A stretch of DNA of 6,230 nt from an uncultured Ruminococcus sp. (GCA_902783235.1 CACZQG010000036.1:1-6230); one strand, 5' to 3'; counted from the stretch's first letter, positions 1 to 6,221 are shown. Notes: a model not told the origin generated them from the letters alone. Program-made: numbers and translations.

Positions 1-87
1 ACTGGCGTATTTCAAGCCTTTCCGACGCAGAAGTTCAGTATTTAGACAAGCAGAAAATTCAAGATTTAGTTGGGGGATCAATAATAG

Positions 88-100
88 TACGTTAAACGTA
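88..100. promoter_or_regulatory. 13-base palindrome in the cellulase leader, possible operator
   Basis: TACGTTAAACGTA is a perfect palindrome about its central A (TACGTT-A-AACGTA). It ends six bases before the Shine-Dalgarno and 22 bases before the chosen start codon. As DNA it resembles a dimeric-repressor operator; as RNA it would be only a 5-bp stem with a 3-base loop. No regulator can be named from the sequence, and a 13-base palindrome in AT-rich DNA can occur by chance. Confidence 0.3.
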
Positions 101-106
101 TAAGTC

Positions 107-113
107 AAGGGGG
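107..113 (+). promoter_or_regulatory. Ribosome binding site that decides the cellulase start
   Basis: AAGGGGG at 107-113 lies nine bases before ATG 123. The alternative in-frame ATG at 114 directly abuts the G-run, leaving no spacer, so 123 is the better start. The product then begins MNIIKKAAAF, a normal signal-peptide n-region. Confidence 0.75.
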
Positions 114-122
114 ATGAAAATT

Positions 123-2738
123 ATGAACATCATTAAAAAAGCTGCCGCATTTCTCACTTGTGCGGCGATCACGGTATCAGCAAATATTTTTCCCGTCAAT
201 GCTTACTACATAGACGAGAAAAAGCCTAACAACTTTGACAACTTTGCTGAGGCATTACAGCTTGCACTGTGCTTTTACGATGCCAATAAGTGCGGTGATG
301 AGGTGTCAGAGGACGGCTATTACTCCTGGAGGAGCGACTGCCATGTTAAGGATGCTAAAATACCGTTGGTACACATGAGTACCGGAGGCGTTGAAAAGGA
401 CGCAGTAAAGGACAGCGGCAAGGGGGACGGCGGTGCCAGTGCTGCTGAGGGACTTTATGTGGGTACCAATATGAGCGATGAGTTTATCGCCAAAAATAAA
501 AAGTGGCTGGATCCCGACGGGGATGGTACAGTAGATCTTACAGGCGGCTGGCATGATGCCGGTGACCATGTAAAATTTGGTCTGCCCGGCAGCTATTCGG
601 CTTCAACTGTAGGCTGGGGATATTATGAATTCAGGGATTCCTACATACAGTCCGGTCTGCAAAAGCACGTTGAGGATGAGCTGCGCTGGATAAACGATTA
701 CTTCCTGAAGGCGACCTTTTTAGACGATAAGGGTCATGTTGTTGCTTACTGCTATCAGGTGGGTGAGGGTAATAACGACCACAACTACTGGTGCGCTCCG
801 GAGCTCCAGGTGGATAATACCTATGTTGCTTCCTCATCATGTGCGGTAAAGCGTCCTGCTTATTTTGCCACTACCGAAACACCGGCATCCGATCAGTGTG
901 CAGGTGCTGCGGCTTCTCTGGCTATCAACTACCTGAATTTCAAGGACACGGATGCAGCATATGCAAACAAGTGTCTGAAATACGCACTGGCACTTTATGA
1001 TTTTGCGGTAGAGACTCATTCGGATATGGGTGACAAGTCCATGACCGTTACAAGTCTGGGCTATGACGGCGGCTTCTATACCTCAAGCTATGACTATGAT
1101 GAGCTGTCCTGGGCTGCTGTATGGCTTTACTACTGCACAAAAAAATACAGCTACATAAATGATATTATCGAGGTGGATGAATCTGTTACCGGTGAAATGG
1201 GTGCTCATCCCTATAAGGGCTACATGAGAAGGATACTGGCAGACACAGGCAACTGCTGGCAGAATATATGGGTACACTGCTGGGATACAGTATGGGGCGG
1301 CGTATTTGCAAAGCTTGCACCTATTACAAATATATCCCGTGACTGGTATATTTTCCGCTGGAATCTGGAATACTGGTCAGGAATGAGACCTGATGAGGCA
1401 GCAGAAGCGAAATTTGATGTTCCCGTAACAGAGCACAAGTATTTCGGAAGAGATGACCAGGTATGGAATACAAAGATAACCGCCAAGGAGATAAAGGATC
1501 TTCCTACCACCGACGGTGCGTGGCTGGCGAAAACTCCTGCCGGCTTTGCAATGCTCAATGATTACGGCTCGGCAAGATATGACACAGCTGCACAAATGTG
1601 TGCTATGGTATATGCCAAGGAAACAGGGGATATGACCTTTGCTGACTGGGCAAAGGGTCAGATGGAATATATTCTGGGTGATAATCCTATGGGATATGCC
1701 TATGAGGTAGGATACGAAAACAACTATGCAACATTCCCACACCACAGAGCAGCTCACTGCTCACCCAAGCAGGCAATGGACGATCCGCAGGACTATCAGA
1801 CACATACCCTTTACGGTGCACTTGTTGGCGGTCCCGACGCAGATGATTACCATCATGATGAGACAAAGGATTACATCTATAATGAGGTGACAGATGACTA
1901 CAACGCTGCATTTACAGGCGCACTGGCAGGTCTTTACCATTTCTACGGGGCAAAGGGCAAGGTGAATGAAAAGGATAATCACATTATTGAGAATTTCAAT
2001 ATGTCCGAAAACAAGCCCGGTGCCAAGGATGATTCACTGGGAGTTTATGTGACTGCCGGCAAGGCACAGGAAACTGATTCCGGTATGCAGATAAAGCTGG
2101 TAATGCACAATCAGACTACAAACCCTCCTAAGTTTATGAGCGATATGAGGGCAAGATATTACTTTAATATCAATGAGATGCTGGAAAAGGGCGAGGATGC
2201 AAGCTATGTGATAACCCGTATCGACTACGATCAGGAGAAATCCTTCACCGACGGCAAGCATCAGGCGGAAATATCCCAGCCTATAAAATTTGACGATAAG
2301 GGCACTTACTATATAGAGGTATCATGGAAGGACTGCAATTTCTACGGCAGTCGTGTGTATCAGTTCGGACTTCTAAATAAAATGCATCCTGAGACATACG
2401 ATACCGTATGGGACCCTGAAAATGACTACAGCTATCCCGGACTTATCAGCTTTGAGGATGACAATGATGCAGCTGCACTTACAGACAGGGTGACTGCTTA
2501 TGTTGACGGACAGCTGGTATGGGGCAAGGAGCCTGAGGGCGGAATATATCCTCTGGGCGACGTAAATCTTGACAACAGGGTCAATAACGATGATGCCACC
2601 ATGCTTCAAAGATATCTCACAGGCAGTGTTAAGCTGGGAGAGAAGAGTGATACAACAGCTGATATGAATGTGGATAAAAAGGTAAACGTTGTGGATCTGC
2701 TGAAGCTTAAAAGACAGCTGGCAGGTACAAAAAAATAA
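123..2738 (+). CDS. Secreted GH9 cellulase with CBM3c and type I dockerin (cellulosomal endoglucanase)
   Basis: An 871-residue secreted glycoside hydrolase family 9 enzyme, expected to cleave beta-1,4-glucosidic bonds in cellulose by inversion. Residues 1-27 form a signal peptide (NIIKK, hydrophobic core, probable cleavage after VNA). The GH9 module spans about 38-607: GGWHDAGD carries the nucleophile-activating Asp pair (D145, D148), HHRAAH lies at 540-545, and DYIYNEVTDDYNAAF carries the probable acid E588. About 635-803 matches family 3c carbohydrate-binding modules (RYYFNINE, DYSYPGL, and VDGQLVWGKEP at its end); this type usually feeds chains to GH9 and supports processivity. About 810-866 is a two-repeat dockerin with calcium loops starting at D813 and D847, so the enzyme probably docks on a scaffoldin cohesin. 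A long insert (about 79-128) and an acidic loop DPDGDGTVD (130-138) precede the catalytic motif. The start follows the RBS at 107-113. GH9 assignment is firm; processivity is inferred. Confidence 0.95.
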   Translation: MNIIKKAAAFLTCAAITVSANIFPVNAYYIDEKKPNNFDNFAEALQLALCFYDANKCGDEVSEDGYYSWRSDCHVKDAKIPLVHMSTGGVEKDAVKDSGKGDGGASAAEGLYVGTNMSDEFIAKNKKWLDPDGDGTVDLTGGWHDAGDHVKFGLPGSYSASTVGWGYYEFRDSYIQSGLQKHVEDELRWINDYFLKATFLDDKGHVVAYCYQVGEGNNDHNYWCAPELQVDNTYVASSSCAVKRPAYFATTETPASDQCAGAAASLAINYLNFKDTDAAYANKCLKYALALYDFAVETHSDMGDKSMTVTSLGYDGGFYTSSYDYDELSWAAVWLYYCTKKYSYINDIIEVDESVTGEMGAHPYKGYMRRILADTGNCWQNIWVHCWDTVWGGVFAKLAPITNISRDWYIFRWNLEYWSGMRPDEAAEAKFDVPVTEHKYFGRDDQVWNTKITAKEIKDLPTTDGAWLAKTPAGFAMLNDYGSARYDTAAQMCAMVYAKETGDMTFADWAKGQMEYILGDNPMGYAYEVGYENNYATFPHHRAAHCSPKQAMDDPQDYQTHTLYGALVGGPDADDYHHDETKDYIYNEVTDDYNAAFTGALAGLYHFYGAKGKVNEKDNHIIENFNMSENKPGAKDDSLGVYVTAGKAQETDSGMQIKLVMHNQTTNPPKFMSDMRARYYFNINEMLEKGEDASYVITRIDYDQEKSFTDGKHQAEISQPIKFDDKGTYYIEVSWKDCNFYGSRVYQFGLLNKMHPETYDTVWDPENDYSYPGLISFEDDNDAAALTDRVTAYVDGQLVWGKEPEGGIYPLGDVNLDNRVNNDDATMLQRYLTGSVKLGEKSDTTADMNVDKKVNVVDLLKLKRQLAGTKK

Positions 2739-2747
2739 AAATAACTT

Positions 2748-2782
2748 TTCTGCACTGTATCATTGGTACAGTGCAGAATTTT
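2748..2782 (+). terminator. Hairpin with short T-run after the cellulase gene
   Basis: TTCTGCACTGTA (2748-2759) pairs perfectly with TACAGTGCAGAA (2767-2778) around a 7-base loop, and TTTT (2779-2782) follows. It starts ten bases after the cellulase stop. The 12-bp stem is strong but the T-run is short and broken by G, so termination may be partial and allow read-through into azlC. I see no good promoter between this hairpin and azlC. Confidence 0.75.
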
Positions 2783-2804
2783 GTGTAAAGGATAATAAAA
2801 ATAA

Positions 2805-3512
2805 ATGAAAAAGGATTTCTTAAAGGGTATGCTCCACGGCGTACCGATCGCACTGGGGTATCTTTCGGTGTCCTTCGGCTTTGGTATAATGGCAGTGAAG
2901 GCAGGTATACCCATATTCGATGCAGTACTTATCTCACTGACAAATCTCACCTCAGCCGGTCAGGCGGCAGCAGTGGGGATAATAGCAAGCGGCGGCGGAG
3001 TTATAGAAATGATACTCACACAGCTTACTATCAATATCAGATATTCTCTTATGTCTCTTTCGCTGTCTCAGAAGCTGCACGAGAGATTTACTCTCCCCAA
3101 AAAGCTGCTGGCTTCCTACGGAATAACCGATGAGATATTTGCTGTTGCTGTATCACGTCCCGGCAAGCTGACACCTGCATATATGTACGGGCTGATAATA
3201 GTACCTACTATAGGATGGACACTGGGGACATTTTTAGGAGCGTTTGCCGGTGAGCTGATGCCTGCATTTATTGCTGATGCAATGGGTATACTTCTTTACG
3301 GAATGTTTATTGCCATAATAATACCTCCGGCAAGAAAGGAAAAAAAGGTTTTGTTTGTACTTGGCATAGCCGCTGCACTTGCCTGTGTGTTCAGGTACCT
3401 TCTGCCCTTTATAACCGGCGGATTTGCTATTATGATAAGCGCAATACTGGCGGCTGCCATTGGTGCGCTGCTGTTTCCCATTGAAGAAAGGGAGGATGTC
3501 CAATGCCCATAA
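2805..3512 (+). CDS. azlC: AzlC family branched-chain amino acid exporter, large subunit
   Basis: A 235-residue integral membrane protein of the AzlC/YgaZ/BrnF family. With the small AzlD partner, relatives export branched-chain amino acids (and methionine in BrnFE of Corynebacterium). Visible family features are the start MKKDFLKGMLHGVPIALGY, the first membrane span with SFGFGI (about 14-34), a small-residue stretch SLTNLTSAGQAAAVG (44-58), QLTINIRYSLMSLSLSQKL (73-91) and a conserved-looking ITDE (107-110). Hydrophobic segments follow at about 127-148, 156-175, 182-200 and 205-225. The length is normal for the family. The RBS is weak: AAAGGA at 2787-2792 with a 12-base spacer; the next ATG (2829) would remove the conserved N-terminus. 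The gene overlaps azlD by 10 bases, implying coupled translation. The exact substrate is not readable from sequence. Confidence 0.93.
   Translation: MKKDFLKGMLHGVPIALGYLSVSFGFGIMAVKAGIPIFDAVLISLTNLTSAGQAAAVGIIASGGGVIEMILTQLTINIRYSLMSLSLSQKLHERFTLPKKLLASYGITDEIFAVAVSRPGKLTPAYMYGLIIVPTIGWTLGTFLGAFAGELMPAFIADAMGILLYGMFIAIIIPPARKEKKVLFVLGIAAALACVFRYLLPFITGGFAIMISAILAAAIGALLFPIEEREDVQCP
3487..3495 (+). promoter_or_regulatory. Strong RBS for azlD inside the end of azlC
   Basis: AAAGGGAGG lies within the last codons of azlC, seven bases before the azlD ATG at 3503. It is a much better site than the one before azlC, which suggests azlD is translated at a comparable or higher rate, by re-initiation or directly. 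Confidence 0.75.
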
Positions 3513-3808
3513 TAATATATATAGCCGTTATGGCAGGGGTGACATATCTTATCAGGATGATACCCTTTACCTTCTTCACCCGAAAGATCAAGTCGAGATT
3601 TTTCAAGAGCTTTCTGTATTATATCCCGTATGCGGTGCTGAGTGCCATGACCTTTCCTGCTATATTCTACAGTACCGGTGATACACTGACAGCATCCGTG
3701 GGAACAGCAGCCGCTGTAATTCTTGCCTATTTCGGACTGCCCCTGATAGTTGTTGCAGGAGCAGCATCGGCAGCAGCCCTTATAACGGGAATAGTAATGA
3801 CGTATTAG
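3503..3808 (+). CDS. azlD: AzlD family branched-chain amino acid exporter, small subunit
   Basis: A 101-residue membrane protein of the AzlD/YgaH/BrnE family, the small obligate partner of AzlC. The diagnostic core is VTYLIRMIPF (13-22), then a basic loop TRKIKSRFFKSF (26-37), then LYYIPYAVLSAMTFPAIFYST (38-58). Hydrophobic spans are at about 3-20, 36-57, 65-79 and 80-99, giving the three to four helices expected for the family. The start overlaps the azlC stop by 10 bases and has its own strong RBS. The pair forms a compact two-gene unit; no azlB-like Lrp regulator is adjacent, so amino-acid control is not evident here. No strong terminator follows the stop at 3806-3808; a weak ATAC/GTAT hairpin at 3821-3834 is not convincing. 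Confidence 0.93.
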   Translation: MPIIIYIAVMAGVTYLIRMIPFTFFTRKIKSRFFKSFLYYIPYAVLSAMTFPAIFYSTGDTLTASVGTAAAVILAYFGLPLIVVAGAASAAALITGIVMTY

Positions 3809-3861
3809 CCAAAAATAAACATACTGTTTTGTATAAATAAGCAAAATTTATCATTAATCAC

Positions 3862-3878
3862 TGTAAATCTCTTTTACA
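3862..3878. promoter_or_regulatory. Inverted repeat covering the -35 box, possible operator
   Basis: TGTAAA (3862-3867) and TTTACA (3873-3878) are perfect inverted repeats separated by five bases (TCTCT). The right arm is the -35 hexamer of the promoter at 3873-3900, which is where a repressor would block RNA polymerase. The regulator is unknown. The arms are AT-rich, so chance is possible. Confidence 0.35.
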
Positions 3879-3900
3879 ATTGAAAAAAATATAGTATAAT
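3873..3900 (+). promoter_or_regulatory. Sigma-A promoter for the LacI-GGDEF gene
   Basis: TTTACA (3873-3878), a 16-base spacer, then a consensus TATAAT (3895-3900). Transcription would start near 3907, giving a leader of about 113 bases before the chosen ATG 4020. This separates the regulator from azlCD as its own transcription unit. Confidence 0.75.
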
Positions 3901-3924
3901 ATATGTGTATACATTAAGGCAATA

Positions 3925-3965
3925 GGGTGTGAAAAGCACCTGATCCTGTGTACTGTATAGGATCA
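3925..3965 (+). promoter_or_regulatory. Two adjacent leader hairpins before the LacI-GGDEF gene
   Basis: GGTG (3926-3929) pairs with CACC (3937-3940), extendable by G-T wobbles on both sides. Immediately next, TGATCCT (3941-3947) pairs with AGGATCA (3959-3965) across an 11-base loop. The second stem hides the AGGA that could serve a small upstream ORF at 3971. A second GGATC at 3977-3981 could compete for GATCC at 3942-3946, so two exclusive folds are possible. I do not recognise a known riboswitch class here. Confidence 0.4.
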
Positions 3966-3970
3966 ATTGA

Positions 3971-3994
3971 ATGGTTGGATCTAAAGAAAGATAA
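3971..3994 (+). CDS. Possible 7-codon upstream ORF (leader peptide)
   Basis: ATG 3971 opens a short frame encoding MVGSKER and ending in TAA at 3992-3994. AGGA at 3959-3962 is eight bases upstream, a better placed Shine-Dalgarno than the one before the main ORF. It ends 25 bases before ATG 4020 in a different frame. It could tune translation of the downstream gene, but a frame this short can arise by chance and the peptide shows no recognisable attenuator pattern. Confidence 0.2.
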   Translation: MVGSKER

Positions 3995-4019
3995 GAGACT
4001 TAGGAAATGGTGCGTAAAT

Positions 4020-5933
4020 ATGGACGAAAAAGCAGTTAACATTGCTGTTATCGTTTCGGGGATAGATGAGGAATATCAGAATACGATACTGAAAGGAATA
4101 CAGAAATACGGCAATGAGAAGGGAATAAATATATTTCATTTTATTTCCTACGGCGGCATATTGAAAAGTCAGACCTATGATGCAGGTGAATTCAATGTTT
4201 TCGAGCTTGTTAATTACCAAAGGTTTGACGGTGTTATATTGCTTACAAATACTATAGAATCCTCTGTCATAACAAGACGCATCATAGAAAGCGTTAAAGA
4301 GGCTGGGATACCTGCCGTAAGCGTGGACAATAATCTTAAAGACTTTTACTATATCGGAATAGATAACTACTCTGCTATGGAGGGCATGGTGGAGCATATA
4401 GTATGCCATCATGGCAGCAGAAAAATAAACTATGTATCGGGACCCCGGGATAATCCGGAAAGTGCTCTGAGGCTTAAAGCCTACAGAGAGGTGCTGAAGC
4501 GAAACGGGATAGAGGTTGAGGAGGAACGGATATTCCACGGCTTGTTCAGAGGAGAGGACGGCAGAGCGGCAGTAAATACCTTTCTGTCTTCCCATCTGGA
4601 ATTCCCGGAGGCTATAATATGTGCTAACGATGCAATGGCTCTGTCTGCGGTCATAGCACTGGAAAAAGCCGGCAAGAATGTACCGGGAGATGTGCTTGTC
4701 ACAGGCTTTGACAGCATATATGCTGCACAGAATTATTCACCTGCCATCAGCTCGGTTACAAGACCTCTTAAGCAGTCGGGCTATCTTGCCTGCAAGATAA
4801 TATATGATGTACTTAATGGCAGGCATTATGAAAGGGTGAATGTTCTTCCTACGGAGTATGTTTTTGCGGAAAGCTGCAGCTGCTCCAATAAGGTGATAGA
4901 TGACATATCCAAATTTAAAAAATCCAATTACAGAACTATCGAGGCATATAATATCTATACTCCCATGATAAACAGAATGTCATGCGAGCTGGAGGAATGT
5001 CTTACCATAGAGGAGAGTGTGGCTGTAATAAAGGATTTTGTACAGGAGATAAACTGCGAAAGCTTTTTCCTTTGCCTTTGTGATGACTGGAGCTATGAAA
5101 AGCAGGTGGGACAGGGAAGCTATACTGTGTGCGGATATACGGATAAGGTAATACCTGTAATATCGTATATTCAGGGAATGTTTGTGGATTCCGATGCTTT
5201 TGACGTAAAAGATATGCTGCCGGATATGGATACATATAATAAGGACGGCTCCAATTACTACTTTATGCCCCTGCATTTCAGAGATCACTGCTTTGGGTAT
5301 TGCGTTTGCTGTAACAGCAAGTTCCCTATGGAAAGTGCTCTTTTCCATACATGGGTCATGAATATAAGTAATACCCTGGAAAATATCAGAAAGATAATGA
5401 GCCTGGATAAGATGGTGAAAAAGCTGGATCAGCTTTTTATAACCGATCCTCTGGTACAGATATATAACAGAAACGGACTGAACAAGCTGGCAAAGCCTAT
5501 GTATGAGGATTGCATAAAGCGGCGTGCGGACGTTATGATAATGTTTATTGATATGGATGATCTGAAAAAGATCAATGATAAGTATGGTCATGAGGAAGGA
5601 GATTTTGCCCTTCACTCCATAGCAAAGGCAATGAAGTCGGTGTGCGATCCGGATAAAAACCAGATACCTGCACGCTTTGGCGGTGATGAATTTATTATAG
5701 TGGCGTGTGACATGACCAAGGAGCAGGCGGAAAAAATGGAAAGAGATATCAATGCATATCTTGACGGCATGAACAGTACGGGAGCCAAGCCCTATAATGT
5801 GACTGTCAGCACCGGTTTCTATATAGCTCCTGCCGAATCGGAGGAATCCTTCAATAAGCTTATTTCCATTGCGGATCAGATAATGTATTCCAATAAAAAG
5901 ATCAAAAAGCTCAGCGGACAGAAGCAGAATTAA
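4020..5933 (+). CDS. LacI-type sensor / GAF-like / GGDEF diguanylate cyclase fusion, soluble
   Basis: A 637-residue cytoplasmic signalling protein predicted to make cyclic di-GMP in response to a small ligand. Residues 6-288 form a LacI/GalR-type periplasmic-binding-like domain (NIAVIVSG, SGPRDNPESALRLKAY at 140-155, CANDAMALSAV at 201-211, DVLVTGFDS at 224-232, ESCSCS near its end). The usual N-terminal HTH headpiece is absent, and no signal peptide or membrane span is seen, so it should sense ligand in the cytoplasm and not bind DNA. About 310-450 looks like a divergent, Cys-rich GAF-type domain, less certain. A helical linker (about 453-475) leads to the GGDEF domain: YNRNG, D511, N519, D528 and intact RFGGDEF (GGDEF at 554-558), consistent with activity. 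The inhibitory I-site RxxD reads DKNQ (545-548), so product feedback is probably lost. ATG 4020 directly precedes the sensor domain; its RBS (AGGA 4002-4005) is poorly spaced. An in-frame GTG 3948 or TTG 3975 is less likely. Confidence 0.9.
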   Translation: MDEKAVNIAVIVSGIDEEYQNTILKGIQKYGNEKGINIFHFISYGGILKSQTYDAGEFNVFELVNYQRFDGVILLTNTIESSVITRRIIESVKEAGIPAVSVDNNLKDFYYIGIDNYSAMEGMVEHIVCHHGSRKINYVSGPRDNPESALRLKAYREVLKRNGIEVEEERIFHGLFRGEDGRAAVNTFLSSHLEFPEAIICANDAMALSAVIALEKAGKNVPGDVLVTGFDSIYAAQNYSPAISSVTRPLKQSGYLACKIIYDVLNGRHYERVNVLPTEYVFAESCSCSNKVIDDISKFKKSNYRTIEAYNIYTPMINRMSCELEECLTIEESVAVIKDFVQEINCESFFLCLCDDWSYEKQVGQGSYTVCGYTDKVIPVISYIQGMFVDSDAFDVKDMLPDMDTYNKDGSNYYFMPLHFRDHCFGYCVCCNSKFPMESALFHTWVMNISNTLENIRKIMSLDKMVKKLDQLFITDPLVQIYNRNGLNKLAKPMYEDCIKRRADVMIMFIDMDDLKKINDKYGHEEGDFALHSIAKAMKSVCDPDKNQIPARFGGDEFIIVACDMTKEQAEKMERDINAYLDGMNSTGAKPYNVTVSTGFYIAPAESEESFNKLISIADQIMYSNKKIKKLSGQKQN

Positions 5934-6098
5934 TGGAAAGAAGCATTCTTTATAAGAGTATAAGTATAATGACTATAGCCATAGTGCCCTGACTCAGGTC
6001 GGGATCACTGTGGCTTATTTTTACAGCCGGGCAGCAGCGTAATTCCGACTGCCGCCATAAGGCAATTGTCATAAAGTTGTAAATCATTATAAAGAAAA
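5934..6098 (+). other. Gene-free spacer after the LacI-GGDEF gene
   Basis: No credible ORF is present on either strand; the opposite-strand frame here is low complexity and lacks an RBS. Besides the terminator at 5977-6022 it holds a small hairpin, GGCAG (6030-6034) with CTGCC (6049-6053), and a weaker promoter-like pair TTGTCA (6066-6071), 16 bases, TATAAA (6088-6093). Confidence 0.5.
5977..6022 (+). terminator. Rho-independent terminator of the LacI-GGDEF gene
   Basis: AGCCATAGTG (5977-5986) pairs with CACTGTGGCT (6006-6015), ten pairs with one G-T wobble. The stem continues after a two-base bulge with CCC (5987-5989) to GGG (6001-6003), then GAC (5991-5993) to GTC (5998-6000) around a TCAG loop. 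The tail is TTATTTTT to 6022. The opposite strand lacks a T-run, so it serves the + strand, 43 bases after the stop codon. Confidence 0.85.
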
Positions 6099-6133
6099 TT
6101 GACATTGAAAAACAGCGCATGATATAGTATAAT
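6099..6133 (+). promoter_or_regulatory. Strong promoter(s) reading out of the right edge
   Basis: Two overlapping readings exist: TTGACA (6099-6104), 18 bases, TATAGT (6123-6128); or TTGAAA (6105-6110), 17 bases, TATAAT (6128-6133). Either gives a good sigma-A promoter with a start near 6135-6140. No ORF follows before the window ends, so the product is either a gene to the right with a leader of at least 90 bases, or a non-coding RNA. The sequence resembles the promoter at 3873-3900. Confidence 0.7.
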
Positions 6134-6159
6134 GATATTGTATAGGCAATACCGCACAA

Positions 6160-6199
6160 AGATTGTGCGTCAGATGCGAAGTCAGATTTTTCGTTAGAT
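6160..6199 (+). repeat. Short tandem motif GTYAGAT with a 12-base period
   Basis: GTCAGAT at 6169-6175 and again at 6181-6187 is followed by GTTAGAT at 6193-6199, each exactly 12 bases apart. The core AGAT also occurs at 6160-6163, one period earlier, giving four AGAT copies at 6160, 6172, 6184 and 6196. The bases between the motifs are not conserved. Confidence 0.6.
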
Positions 6200-6221
6200 T
6201 GTACAAAATCGATGCAGGCAT

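Larger units (their letters stand above)
1..122 (+). other. 5' leader of the cellulase gene, cut by the window edge
   Basis: This stretch has no ORF of note and leads into the GH9 gene. I see no convincing -35/-10 pair in it; the best match (TTCAAG near 58 and TAATAG near 82) is poor, so the promoter probably lies left of the window and the transcript likely has a leader of more than 100 bases. Two G-runs, TGGGGGAT at 71-78 and AGGGGGAT at 109-116, share GGGGGAT; the second is the RBS. A 13-base palindrome is listed separately. The first nine bases recur exactly at the right end of the window. Confidence 0.5.

Noticed and set aside
114..122. Upstream in-frame ATG at 114 as the cellulase start
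   Set aside because: It abuts the G-run with no spacer, whereas ATG 123 has an RBS nine bases away and gives a normal signal peptide.
3296..3844. 182-residue frame on the minus strand across azlC and azlD
   Set aside because: Cys/Tyr/Gly-rich shadow of two well-recognised genes, with no RBS and no domain.
3948..4019. GTG 3948 or TTG 3975 as the start of the LacI-GGDEF protein
   Set aside because: The extra 15-24 residues match no domain and are too short for an HTH; ATG 4020 sits right before the sensor fold. Not fully excluded, since the RBS at 4002 is poor.
3907..4019. Cyclic di-GMP (GEMM) riboswitch ahead of the GGDEF gene
   Set aside because: The conserved GEMM core sequences and tetraloop-receptor pattern are not visible; only simple stems are present.
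4980..5615. Long minus-strand frame inside the GGDEF gene, and similar minus frames inside the cellulase gene
   Set aside because: They lie wholly within strongly conserved coding sequence and show compositional shadows rather than domains.
4020..5933. LacI family transcriptional repressor
   Set aside because: There is no HTH headpiece or hinge helix, and the protein ends in a GGDEF domain, so a DNA-binding role is not supported.
6066..6093. TTGTCA-16-TATAAA as the main promoter of the right-hand unit
   Set aside because: It fits less well than the overlapping boxes at 6099-6133 and is probably AT-rich background; noted only inside the spacer description.
5950..6159. Minus-strand 69-residue frame in the right intergenic region
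   Set aside because: It spans a terminator and a promoter, has no good RBS, and its translation is low complexity.
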